A stretch of 64,000 nucleotides of DNA from Pseudomonas sihuiensis (lineage in GTDB: Bacteria; Pseudomonadota; Gammaproteobacteria; Pseudomonadales; Pseudomonadaceae). A model generated the notes under the pieces. It was not told where the DNA came from and made no database searches. It saw only the letters and a program-made list of their open reading frames with translations. Made by a program: the position numbers and the translations under genes. This document shows, piece by piece, positions 7,916 through 15,591 of the stretch (positions are counted from its first letter, which is position 1; the number at the start of each line of letters is the position of its first letter). The DNA lies in contig NZ_LT629797.1 in the NCBI RefSeq assembly GCF_900106015.1, positions 1 to 64,000 on the forward strand, read 5' to 3'.

Positions 7916-8359
7916 GTGCCTCTTTTTGGAGAGCGCTTGCGCGCAGAAAGGGAACGCCTAGGGCTTGGCCAGCAAGAGATGGCCGAGAAATGCGGTGTGA
8001 CCATGCGTTCGCAGCGGAACTATGAGAAAGGTGAGCGGCAGCCTGATGCCGCCTATCTGGCTGCATTTACTGCGCTTGGTGGTGACGTTCTCTTTTTACT
8101 TACCGGGCATGGTGATCAAAAAATGACTGATCAGTCATATCGGTCGACGGCGACCGATATGACCGAAAACACAAATCCAGTCACGCATTCCGTGGCGGCT
8201 GAGCCGCTGGGTGAATACCGGTTGAACCGGCGCGAGAAGGCGCTACTGGAAAACTACCGAGGCTCGGACGAAGAAGGACGACGAGCCATGGAGAGCACAG
8301 CGAGTGCTCTGGCGCACAGGGACAGTGCGAAGAAGAAGGGACGCCAAGGCGTCGAATGA
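7916..8359 (+). CDS. c: Phage repressor, XRE/Cro-CI HTH
   Basis: 147 residues from the GTG at 7916, which has AGAGGA 5 bases upstream. Longer readings from ATG at 7844 or 7871 would run through the operator and lack a site. The N-terminal HTH (about 5-65) contains FGERLRAERERLGLGQQEMAEKCGV and ends GGDVLFLLTG, the typical boundary of this family. No LexA-type Ser/Lys peptidase is visible in the short basic C-terminus, so induction is unlikely to be by RecA-stimulated self-cleavage. An antirepressor at 17732-18460 is a possible alternative. Diverges from the early operon over the operator at 7873-7890. Confidence 0.88.
   Translation: MPLFGERLRAERERLGLGQQEMAEKCGVTMRSQRNYEKGERQPDAAYLAAFTALGGDVLFLLTGHGDQKMTDQSYRSTATDMTENTNPVTHSVAAEPLGEYRLNRREKALLENYRGSDEEGRRAMESTASALAHRDSAKKKGRQGVE
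8123..8163. repeat. Two overlapping perfect palindromes inside the repressor gene
   Basis: ATGACTGATCAGTCAT (8123-8138) is a perfect 16-base palindrome. It overlaps a second inverted repeat with 13-base perfect arms, GTCATATCGGTCG (8134-8146) and CGACCGATATGAC (8151-8163), around a 4-base loop. Both lie in the linker between the HTH domain and the C-terminal tail. Protein constraint alone does not explain them. Confidence 0.8.
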
Positions 8360-8395
8360 TGACTAGGCCTGCATGGCCATCAAGGAGGGTTACCA

Positions 8396-8698
8396 ATGGC
8401 GCTGATCGAATGCCATGAGTGCAAGCGGGAAATCTCTGACCAGGCCAAGGTTTGCCCTGGTTGCGGTGCCAAGGTGCGGGGTGAGCCAAAGAGCTACGCG
8501 TGGCTCTGGACGATCCTGATTCTGTTGGCTGGGTTTGTTTGGTACAGCACGGTTACCACCAAGGAGCAGCGCCAGGATCAAATGGCCTATGAGCTATGTC
8601 TGCAGGATATGAAGAAGTTTCCAGGCAACCCAATTGTCGCCGGGACCTGCACCATGCTGCGTGACAAGTACAAAGCCAAATACCACCGAGAGCCATGA
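8396..8698 (+). CDS. Small zinc-ribbon membrane protein
   Basis: 100 residues. CHEC (6-9) and CPGC (20-23) form a four-Cys zinc ribbon, followed by one membrane helix at about 33-52 (WLWTILILLAGFVWYSTV) and a soluble tail with two more Cys. An AGGAGG lies 9 bases before the ATG. It sits in the accessory slot between the immunity region and the lysis cassette. Zinc-ribbon plus one TM is a common architecture of phage and host accessory proteins. A role in superinfection exclusion or lysogenic conversion is possible but not shown. Confidence 0.75.
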   Translation: MALIECHECKREISDQAKVCPGCGAKVRGEPKSYAWLWTILILLAGFVWYSTVTTKEQRQDQMAYELCLQDMKKFPGNPIVAGTCTMLRDKYKAKYHREP

Positions 8699-8704
8699 GG
8701 GCAC

Positions 8705-8980
8705 ATGAGCGACTACGGCGAAGGTGACCTGGACCTGCTGTTCACCATGTTCGAAGGGGTGATGCAGGCCCAGGAGTACCTGACTATGAGCCTTTTACAT
8801 ACCGGCGCGCTTGATCGCGCAGGCCTGCAAGCCAGGCTTGAAGCCGCGCTAGCCAGGGACGATTTGCGGGTTGGCACGCAAATCCCCCTTTCGCGGATGC
8901 TCGAGGTTGTGAAGGGGCAGCAGCCGACCCCGCCGCCCCGCTGGACGCCTCGGCTGATTCCTGGAAAGAAGCCTGACTGA
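8705..8980 (+). CDS. Small hypothetical phage protein
   Basis: 91 residues, acidic N-terminus, helical middle and a Pro-rich end. It starts 6 bases after the zinc-ribbon gene, so the two are probably cotranscribed. Its last ~200 bases overlap the end of the convergent gene at 8784-9296. No family recognised. Confidence 0.6.
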   Translation: MSDYGEGDLDLLFTMFEGVMQAQEYLTMSLLHTGALDRAGLQARLEAALARDDLRVGTQIPLSRMLEVVKGQQPTPPPRWTPRLIPGKKPD

Positions 8981-9296
8981 GCCGCTGCTGGGCTGCGCGC
9001 TCGACTTCGGCCCGTCGCGCGGGCGCTTCACGGTTGGCGCGCTCGAAGTACTCAATCATGCGCTGCTCATTTTGCGCGGGCGAATGAATACTCAGGGCTT
9101 GGCGAAAGGCACCTGGGTTCGCTTCGATTGATGCGAGCAGTTGCTCTATGTCCAGATCACGCTTAGCAGCCTGTCCCGGCTCGCGCAGTACTGCTTCTGC
9201 GCGGGCCTTGAAGTCGGCCAGGCTTTCACCGTTCTCAATGCTGTAGTCGATGATCTGGCGAAGTATCGCCAGGCGGTCGGCGTCGGTCGTCTGCAT
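8784..9296 (-). CDS. Hypothetical phage protein, convergent with 8705-8980
   Basis: 170 residues from the ATG at 9296, with AGAGGG 8 bases upstream. Residues 1-105 are charged and helical (ADRLAILRQIIDYSIENGES). The rest is Ala/Ser/Gln/Arg-rich and lies opposite the rightward gene, so the true end of one of the two is uncertain. No recognised family. Confidence 0.55.
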   Translation of the reverse strand: MQTTDADRLAILRQIIDYSIENGESLADFKARAEAVLREPGQAAKRDLDIEQLLASIEANPGAFRQALSIHSPAQNEQRMIEYFERANREAPARRAEVERAAQQRLSQASFQESAEASSGAAGSAAAPSQPRASAKGGFACQPANRPWLARLQAWLAGLRDQARRYVKGS

Positions 9297-9354
9297 ATCG
9301 GTTGCCCTCTGCTGGTTTCGGCTGCCGATCCTGCGCCCTTGCCTGGGCAATGTA

Positions 9355-9375
9355 TTTTTGCCGCGTCCAAATTAC
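9355..9375 (+). promoter_or_regulatory. Phage repeated motif, copy 1 (candidate late promoter)
   Basis: A T5 run followed by GCCGCGTCCAAATTAC. It matches copies at 18841 and 24186 at all but two positions and precedes the lysis cassette. A short inverted repeat (TTGC/GCAA) stands just before it but is weaker than the hairpins before the other copies. Confidence 0.6.
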
Positions 9376-9475
9376 TCCGCGCGCGCGCGAGGCGAAGCTG
9401 TGATCTCTGCCGTTTAAGACCGGCACTTATTAGCACAGCAACGGCCAGGGATTGGCCAACCTCGGAGCGCAACCC

Positions 9476-9778
9476 ATGGCCACCTGCCAGAACAAGCCCA
9501 AGCGCCGCTTCCTGCCGCGCATGACCGTATTCGCTGTTATCTCCATCCTGCTGCTGCTGGCCATCTGGTACGTGCGGCCCGAGCAGCTGCAGGTGGTGCT
9601 GTACAAGGCCAGCCTGATCACCATCGGCGCCGTGCTGGGTTACTACATCGACCGAGCGGTGTTCCTGGATGAAGCACGCCCGCATCAGTGCATCGGTGGC
9701 ATCCATATCGTTGGGGCCTGGCTGCGCCGTGCACTGATCGTGCTTGCGTGTGTGCTCGGCATGACGCTGGGGCTGTAG
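9476..9778 (+). CDS. Putative holin
   Basis: 100 residues from the ATG at 9476 (GGAG 8 bases upstream); an ATG 8 codons earlier lacks a site. Basic N-terminus (KPKRR), then about three membrane helices at 17-34, 42-59 and 80-99. It resembles small phage holins and lies 2 bases before the lytic transglycosylase gene, the usual place for a holin. It would make the membrane lesions that release or activate the endolysin. Confidence 0.75.
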   Translation: MATCQNKPKRRFLPRMTVFAVISILLLLAIWYVRPEQLQVVLYKASLITIGAVLGYYIDRAVFLDEARPHQCIGGIHIVGAWLRRALIVLACVLGMTLGL

Positions 9779-9780
9779 TC

Positions 9781-10641
9781 GTGAACCGCCTCAAGCGTTG
9801 GCTGGCCGAGGCCGGCAACGATCTCGCCATTATCTGGATGATCGAGCCGCGCCTGTTCCTGTGGCCGCTGATCCTGCTGATGTTCGCAGTGGGCCTGTTC
9901 ATCGTGCCCAGCGCCGACGCTGCGAGCATCCCGACCGCTGCCGAGCAGCACCGCCGCACCCTGGTGCGCGCTGCGCATGCCGAATGGGGCCTGGGTGCGC
10001 CTGTGGCGACCTTTGCCGCCCAGGTTCACCAGGAGAGCGCCTGGCGCGTGAATGCCCGGTCGCCTGTGGGCGCCGAGGGCCTGGCGCAGTTCATGCCGGC
10101 TACGGCGGACTGGATGGCCGAGATCTACCCGCGCAGCCTGGGCCCGGCGCAGCCGTACAACCCAGGCTGGGCACTGCGGGCGATGGTGGCGTTCGACCGC
10201 TGGCTCTACGAACGAAACCAGGCCGCTAGCGAGTGTGACCGCTGGGCCTTTGTGATGGCCGGCTACAACGGCGGCAATGGCTGGGTGAATCGTGACCGCA
10301 GGCTGGCATCGGCACAGGGCGCCGATCCGCTGGCCTGGTTCGATTCCGTCGAGCGGCACAACGCTGGCCGCTCGGCCGCCAACTTCCGCGAGAACCGCCA
10401 TTACCCGCGCGCCATCCTGCTGCGCTGGGAGCCGATGTATGCGGCTGCCGGCTGGGGGCCTGGCGTGTGCGCCGACAGGTATAGCCGCCATGAAGATCCC
10501 GACGCTGTTTCTGCTCGCCACGTTGACCAGCAGTTCGCCTGCCGCCTGCTCCCGGAACTGGCTGGCTGCCGCCGAGCTGTTCGCATCGCCGCCGCCCCGC
10601 GAGCGCCACGCACCGCGACTACCGCGCAAGTTCAGGCGTAA
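9781..10641 (+). CDS. Endolysin, SLT-type lytic transglycosylase with N-terminal membrane segment
   Basis: 286 residues from the GTG at 9781. A hydrophobic segment at about 27-48 is followed by a transglycosylase SLT domain: QVHQESAWRVNARS with the catalytic Glu at 85, GLAQFMP at 100-106 and GYNGGNG near 160. It would cleave the glycan strand of murein to 1,6-anhydro products. The N-terminal segment suggests export as a signal-anchor endolysin. It lies between the holin and the Rz/Rz1 pair, in a complete Gram-negative lysis cassette. The C-terminal ~70 residues have no clear motif. Confidence 0.9.
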   Translation: MNRLKRWLAEAGNDLAIIWMIEPRLFLWPLILLMFAVGLFIVPSADAASIPTAAEQHRRTLVRAAHAEWGLGAPVATFAAQVHQESAWRVNARSPVGAEGLAQFMPATADWMAEIYPRSLGPAQPYNPGWALRAMVAFDRWLYERNQAASECDRWAFVMAGYNGGNGWVNRDRRLASAQGADPLAWFDSVERHNAGRSAANFRENRHYPRAILLRWEPMYAAAGWGPGVCADRYSRHEDPDAVSARHVDQQFACRLLPELAGCRRAVRIAAAPRAPRTATTAQVQA

Positions 10642-10650
10642 GGGGCGGAG

Positions 10651-11073
10651 ATGATCAACCGAATCGTGATTGCACTCAGCGCCCTGGTCGGGCTGGGGAT
10701 CGCCCTAGCCGTGACCTGGTTGCTGGCTGCAAGCACTGCCTATGACCTGGGCTACGCCGAGGGCAAGGCAGCTGCAGCCGAGGCGTGCCAGCAGGCCCAG
10801 CTCGACGCCCTGGAGGGCGTGATCGACAGCACCAAGGGGCTGATCGCCGACGCCAACGCAGCCAGCCAGGAGCTGGGCAAGACCATCAGCGCACGCCGCC
10901 AGGCGGACGCACAGACCACCAAGGAGATCCGCCATGCGCTCGCTACTACTGCGACTCAGCGTGCTGGCTGTGTGTTCGATGCTGGCGTCATGCAGCAGCT
11001 CGACGACGCGCGTCGTCGAGCCGCCGAGGCCGCTGCCGGCGGAGTACGCACGTCAATGCCCGCCGCCCGTTGA
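10651..11073 (+). CDS. Rz-like inner-membrane spanin
   Basis: 140 residues. N-terminal membrane helix (about 5-28), then an Ala/Gln/Lys-rich periplasmic coiled coil. This is the i-spanin layout. It spans the periplasm and pairs with the Rz1 lipoprotein to fuse the inner and outer membranes. The Rz1 gene begins inside it in another frame, as in lambda-type spanin pairs. Confidence 0.85.
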   Translation: MINRIVIALSALVGLGIALAVTWLLAASTAYDLGYAEGKAAAAEACQQAQLDALEGVIDSTKGLIADANAASQELGKTISARRQADAQTTKEIRHALATTATQRAGCVFDAGVMQQLDDARRRAAEAAAGGVRTSMPAAR

Positions 11074-11191
11074 ACCGCACGATAACAGCGCCGATGCCGC
11101 CGTGGTGGCGCTCAAGGAGCTTTATGACCAGTACGGCGAGTGCGCTGGCCGGCTGGTGGACCTGGTGAATTACCTGCAGGAGAAACGCTAG
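10934..11191 (+). CDS. Rz1-like outer-membrane spanin lipoprotein
   Basis: 85 residues. A signal sequence ends in the lipobox LASC, with Cys20 as the lipid anchor. A Pro-rich stretch follows (VVEPPRPLPAEY), typical of Rz1. The first 140 bases overlap the Rz gene in a different frame. The stop directly abuts the next start at 11192. Confidence 0.85.
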   Translation: MRSLLLRLSVLAVCSMLASCSSSTTRVVEPPRPLPAEYARQCPPPVEPHDNSADAAVVALKELYDQYGECAGRLVDLVNYLQEKR

Positions 11192-11512
11192 ATGGATATG
11201 GACTTCGCCCTGCGGCTTGGCCAGTTCCTTTTCACCCTGATTGTCGGGGTGTTCTCGATTACCGCAGCGCGCCGCGCCAGTTCTCGGGCCGAGGCCGAAG
11301 AGTTGGCCGGGCGCCTGCGCGACCACGGCAACCGCATCCTGGTGCTGGAGCAGCGCATGGATCATCTACCGGATGGCAAGCAGTTGGGCGACCTGGCCGG
11401 CGATATGAAGGCGATCAAAGCCGAGCTTGCGGGGGTGGCCCGAGAACTGGCCCCTTTGGCCAGATCGGTCGACCGAATCAATGACTACCTGTTGAACGCG
11501 AGGCCGCAATGA
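11192..11512 (+). CDS. DUF2730-family phage protein
   Basis: 106 residues. One membrane helix at about 10-27, then a coiled coil. The layout and position, between the spanins and the small terminase genes, match the DUF2730 proteins of Mu-like phages (gp25-like). Role unknown; it may assist lysis or DNA packaging. Overlaps the next gene by 4 bases. Confidence 0.8.
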   Translation: MDMDFALRLGQFLFTLIVGVFSITAARRASSRAEAEELAGRLRDHGNRILVLEQRMDHLPDGKQLGDLAGDMKAIKAELAGVARELAPLARSVDRINDYLLNARPQ

Positions 11513-11808
11513 GCAAATACGCCAACTACCTGAGCGAAGACCGCCGCCTGGTGATCCTGCACATCCTGGCGGAGATGCCCACCTACCGTGCCAACAGTTC
11601 GGTGCTGCATACCGTGCTCCAGGAGTGGGGGCACGAGCCCAGCCGCGACCAGGTGAAAACCGAGCTGCGCTGGCTGGAAGAGCAGCAGCTGGTGGCGCTG
11701 GATGACGTTGGCGACGGCGCGGTACTCCTGGCCAAGCTGACCGAGCGTGGTGCCGACGTCGCCGCCGGCCGGGCCCGAGTGGACGGCGTGAAGCGGCCGG
11801 GAGCCTAA
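11509..11808 (+). CDS. Mu gp26-like phage protein
   Basis: 99 residues. A winged-helix-like protein (RRLVILHILAEMPTYRANSSVLHTVL, split here between helices, then a KTELRWLEEQQLVAL segment). It belongs to the conserved small protein found just before the DUF3486 gene in Mu-like phages. Function unknown; the position suggests a role near DNA packaging. Confidence 0.75.
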   Translation: MSKYANYLSEDRRLVILHILAEMPTYRANSSVLHTVLQEWGHEPSRDQVKTELRWLEEQQLVALDDVGDGAVLLAKLTERGADVAAGRARVDGVKRPGA

Positions 11809-11810
11809 CC

Positions 11811-12359
11811 ATGGGCCGCAAGTCGAGCATCGACCGGCTGGAGCCGGCAGTCCGCACGCACATCGAGAAGCGCCTGCGCGAGCGGCGCCTGACCCTGGAC
11901 GAGCTGATCGAGGATCTGCACGAGCACTTCCCCAGCGCGGACAAGCCCAGCCGTTCGGCGATTGGCCGCTACAAGGTCAGCTTCGACGAGATGGCCAAGC
12001 GGCTGCGCGAGCAGCAGGCCATGGCCAGCCTGCTGGTCGAGGAGCTGGGCGAGAACCCCAACGACAAGGCCGGCGCACTGATGGTGCAGTCGATCCAGAC
12101 ACTGACCACGCACGCCGCCCTGGGCGCTCAGGTCGATGACGAGACCACCATCGACGACGTGCGCAAGCTGGCCCGTGCCGCCAAGGACGTGCTGCAGGCC
12201 AGCAAGGCCAGCCGCGAGGAGCGCAAGGCGATCGAGCGTGAAGCCCGCGAAGCACTGCTGGCCGAGCAGGAGCAGCGTCTGGAAGAGATGCGCGGCAGCG
12301 ACGGCATGAGCGAAGAGTTCGAAGACCGCATCCGCCGCGTCCTGATGGGTAAAGCCTGA
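11811..12359 (+). CDS. Small terminase subunit, DUF3486 (Mu gp27-like)
   Basis: 182 residues. An N-terminal HTH (RRLTLDELIEDLHEHFPS, then PSRSAIGRYKVSF) and a long charged helical C-terminus match the DUF3486 family, the small terminase of Mu-like phages. It would recognise the packaging start and recruit the large subunit, whose start overlaps this stop by one base. Confidence 0.88.
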   Translation: MGRKSSIDRLEPAVRTHIEKRLRERRLTLDELIEDLHEHFPSADKPSRSAIGRYKVSFDEMAKRLREQQAMASLLVEELGENPNDKAGALMVQSIQTLTTHAALGAQVDDETTIDDVRKLARAAKDVLQASKASREERKAIEREAREALLAEQEQRLEEMRGSDGMSEEFEDRIRRVLMGKA

Positions 12360-14017
12360 TGAGCGAGCAAGAAGGCAAAGCACTCAAGGCCCTGACCAAG
12401 CCCCGCAAGATCGATCTCGCCGCCGAGCTGGAGCTGCATGGCGTTGTCGTGCCCCAGGACATGGCCGATGCAGTACCGGAGGCCGAGGGCGTGTTCCTGC
12501 CTTACCAGCAGCGCTGGTTCGACGACACCAGCCAGATCATGATCGCCGAGAAGTCGCGCCGTACCGGTCTGACCTGGGCCGAGGCCGGGCGTAACGTGAT
12601 CAACGCCGCCAAGCCCCGCCGCCGTGGCGGCTGCAATACCTTCTACGTGGGCAGCAAGCAGGAGATGGCGCTGGAGTACATCGCCGCCTGCGCGCTGTTC
12701 GCCCGTGCCTTTAACGAGATGGCCCAGGCCGACGTCTACGAGCAGACCTTCTGGGATGATGGGCGCCGCGAGGAGATCCTGGCGTACATGATCCGCTTCC
12801 CGAAGAGCGGCTTCAAAATCCAGGCGCTCAGCTCGCGCCCGAGCAACCTGCGCGGCCTGCAGGGCGATGTGGTGATCGACGAGGCGGCGTTCCATGAATC
12901 CCTTGAGGAGCTGCTCAAGGCCGCCCTGGCGCTGACCATGTGGGGCAACAAGGTCCGGCTGATCAGCACCCACAACGGTGTGGACAACGCCTTCAACAGC
13001 TACATCCAGGACGCCCGCGAAGGCCGCAAGGATTACAGCATCCACCGCATCACCCTGGACGATGCCCTGGCCCAGGGGCTGTACAAGCGCATCTGCTACG
13101 TCACCAACCAGGAATGGTCGCCGGAAGCCGAGAAGCAGTGGCGCGACAAGCTGTACAAGAACGCCCCCAACATCGAGTCGGCCGACGAGGAGTACGGCTG
13201 CGTACCGAAGAAATCGGGCGGCACCTATCTCAGCCGAGTGCTCATCGAGCAGGCGATGGTCGATGACCACTCCATTCGCATCTACCGCTACGAGGCGCCC
13301 GAGGGCTTCGAGCAGTGGACGCCTGAGATGCGCGAGGCTGAGATCCGCGCATGGTGCGAGGAGAACCTGGCGCCCGAGCTGGCGCGCCTAAACCCGCGCA
13401 ACCGTCACACCTTCGGTGAAGACTTTGCGCGGCGTGGCGACCTCACGGTGTTCACGCCACTGCAGATCGATCCGCTGCTGCGCAAGCGCGTGCCATTCGA
13501 AGTCGAACTGCGCAACCTCACGTACGAGGCGCAGCGCCAGGTGATGTTCTTCATCTGCGATCGCCTGCCGCGTCTTTCTGGCCTGGCGTTCGATGCCACC
13601 GGCAACGGTGGCTACCTGGCTGAACAGGCCGCGCTGCGCTATGGCGCCGGCATTGTCGACCAGGTGCAGCTCAGCCTGGCCTGGTATGCGCTGTGGATGC
13701 CCAAGCTGAAGGGCGAGCTGGAGGCCTTCAACCTGCAGATCGCCCGCCACCAGACCCGCCTCGACGACCTGCTTTCGATCAAGGTGGACAAGGGCGTGCC
13801 CGTGATCGACAAGGGCCGCACCAAAGATCTGCAGGCACAGGACAGCAAGGCCAAGCGCCACGGCGACAGCGCCGTATCGCTGGCCATGGCGGTGCGTGCC
13901 AGCTTCATGGAAGGCGGTGCCATCGAGTTCACCGCACTGCCACGCCACAGTCGTGGCTTCGACAACGTCGACGACAACGACTCCGACCTCACTCTCCCGG
14001 AACCTTCAGCATGGTGA
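12359..14017 (+). CDS. Terminase large subunit (Mu gp28-like)
   Basis: 552 residues. The ATPase domain has a Walker-A-like segment EKSRRTGLTW (64-73) and Walker B DVVIDEA (170-176), with the Phe/His that follow in gp28 proteins. The C-terminal nuclease region contains acidic residues in RRGDLTVFTP and FDATGNGGYL. It drives head-full DNA packaging and cuts beyond the prophage ends. The stop overlaps the start of the portal gene by 7 bases. Confidence 0.93.
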   Translation: MSEQEGKALKALTKPRKIDLAAELELHGVVVPQDMADAVPEAEGVFLPYQQRWFDDTSQIMIAEKSRRTGLTWAEAGRNVINAAKPRRRGGCNTFYVGSKQEMALEYIAACALFARAFNEMAQADVYEQTFWDDGRREEILAYMIRFPKSGFKIQALSSRPSNLRGLQGDVVIDEAAFHESLEELLKAALALTMWGNKVRLISTHNGVDNAFNSYIQDAREGRKDYSIHRITLDDALAQGLYKRICYVTNQEWSPEAEKQWRDKLYKNAPNIESADEEYGCVPKKSGGTYLSRVLIEQAMVDDHSIRIYRYEAPEGFEQWTPEMREAEIRAWCEENLAPELARLNPRNRHTFGEDFARRGDLTVFTPLQIDPLLRKRVPFEVELRNLTYEAQRQVMFFICDRLPRLSGLAFDATGNGGYLAEQAALRYGAGIVDQVQLSLAWYALWMPKLKGELEAFNLQIARHQTRLDDLLSIKVDKGVPVIDKGRTKDLQAQDSKAKRHGDSAVSLAMAVRASFMEGGAIEFTALPRHSRGFDNVDDNDSDLTLPEPSAW

Positions 14018-15591
14018 CCACATCCCGCATCCTGGGCCCAGACGGCCAGCCGATCCGCCTGGCCGAGATCCGCGAGCCGCAGACCGCCCACATCACCAGC
14101 CTGCACCACGAAGTGGGCAACCACCCCTCGCGCGGCCTAACGCCGAGCCGGTTGGCAGGCATCCTCGACCAGGCCGAACAGGGCGACGTGATTGCTCAGT
14201 ACGAACTGTTCGAAGACATCGAGGAGAAGGATGGCCACGTCTTCGCGGAAATGGACAAACGCCGCCGCGCCGTGGCCCAGCTGGACTGGCAGATCGTGCC
14301 GCCAGACAACCCCACCGCCAAGGAGAAAGAAGCCGCCACCGCACTCCAGTCGATGCTGGCCGGGCTGGATGACTTCGAGGCGATGCTGTTCGACGTGACC
14401 GACGCCATTGGCAAAGGCTTTGCCTGTCTGGAGTTCGACGGCTGGCACCGGGTCGATGGCGACTGGCTGCCGCGTGCAATCGATCACCGGCCGCAGACCT
14501 GGTTCCAGCTCACCCGCGGCGAGCGTCGCCAGGAGATCCGCCTACGCGGCTCGATGGGCGGTGAGCCCCTGCAGCCATTCGGCTGGATCACCCACGTGCA
14601 TAAGTCCAAGAGCGGCTACCTGGAGCGCAGCGCACTGTTCCGCGTGCTGGTGTGGCCGTACCTGTTCAAGAACTACAGCGTGGGTGACCTGGCCGAGTTC
14701 CTGGAGATCTACGGCATCCCGATGCGCGTGGGCAAGTACCCAGGCGGCGCCACCGAGAAGGAGAAACTGACCCTGCTGCGTGCCCTGGCCCAGCTCGGCC
14801 ACAGCGCCGCTGGCATCATTCCGATCGGCATGGAGATGGACTTCCTCAACGCCGCCGAAGGTGACCCGGCTGCGTTCAAGCTGATGATCGACTGGTGCGA
14901 ACGCACCCAGAGCAAGGCCATCCTGGGCGGCACGCTCACCAGCGGTACCGGCGATGGCACCAACACCAACGCCCTGGGCAACGTGCACAACGAGGTGCGC
15001 CTCGACCTGCGCGACTCCGACGCCAAGCAGTTGGCCGCTACGATCAGCCGTGACCTGGTGTACCCGATCGCCGTGCTCAATGGCCTGGCTGACAGCTGGA
15101 AGCGCTGCCCGCGCCTGGTGTTCCCGACCCAGCAGCCGGAGGATCTGAAGGTCTACGCTGATGCGTTGCCTGGCCTGGTGAAACTCGGCTTCAGGATTCC
15201 CCGCCAGTGGGCCCAGGAGAAGGTGGCCATCCCCGAGCCGGCCGAGGGCGAGGACGTGCTCCAGCTGCAGGCCGAGCCAGTCACGCCACCAGCTGATGAG
15301 CCGCCACCGCACCGCGCAGCTGCCACTGCCCAGCAGCGCCGAGCAGCCCCCAACGACCCCGCCGAAGCAATGGCGCCGCGCCTGCAGAAGGATCTGCAGC
15401 CTGCCGTGGCCGAGTGGGCCGAGCAGCTGCAGGCGCTGGTGGCCGAGGCTGGCTCGCTGCAGGCCATCCAGGCCGGGCTGCTGGAGCTGGCGCCGCAATT
15501 GAGCCTGGACCAGTACGCCGAGGTGATGGCCGAGGCACTGGCCGCCGCCGACCTGGCCGGGCGTAACGACATCGAGGACGAGGTGCGCTGA
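14011..15591 (+). CDS. Portal protein, DUF935 (Mu gp29-like)
   Basis: 526 residues from the ATG at 14011, within the terminase stop. The DUF935 core includes DGHVFAEMDKRRRAV, the GKGFACLEF segment and SGYLERSALFRVL. It forms the ring through which DNA enters the head. The last ~130 residues are Ala/Gln/Glu-rich and helical, longer than the minimal family. One-base overlap with the head morphogenesis gene. Confidence 0.93.
   Translation: MVTTSRILGPDGQPIRLAEIREPQTAHITSLHHEVGNHPSRGLTPSRLAGILDQAEQGDVIAQYELFEDIEEKDGHVFAEMDKRRRAVAQLDWQIVPPDNPTAKEKEAATALQSMLAGLDDFEAMLFDVTDAIGKGFACLEFDGWHRVDGDWLPRAIDHRPQTWFQLTRGERRQEIRLRGSMGGEPLQPFGWITHVHKSKSGYLERSALFRVLVWPYLFKNYSVGDLAEFLEIYGIPMRVGKYPGGATEKEKLTLLRALAQLGHSAAGIIPIGMEMDFLNAAEGDPAAFKLMIDWCERTQSKAILGGTLTSGTGDGTNTNALGNVHNEVRLDLRDSDAKQLAATISRDLVYPIAVLNGLADSWKRCPRLVFPTQQPEDLKVYADALPGLVKLGFRIPRQWAQEKVAIPEPAEGEDVLQLQAEPVTPPADEPPPHRAAATAQQRRAAPNDPAEAMAPRLQKDLQPAVAEWAEQLQALVAEAGSLQAIQAGLLELAPQLSLDQYAEVMAEALAAADLAGRNDIEDEVR

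Noticed and set aside
9688..9780. Earlier start for the lytic transglycosylase
   Set aside because: It would lie inside the holin gene; the GTG at 9781 follows the holin stop and begins the conserved protein.
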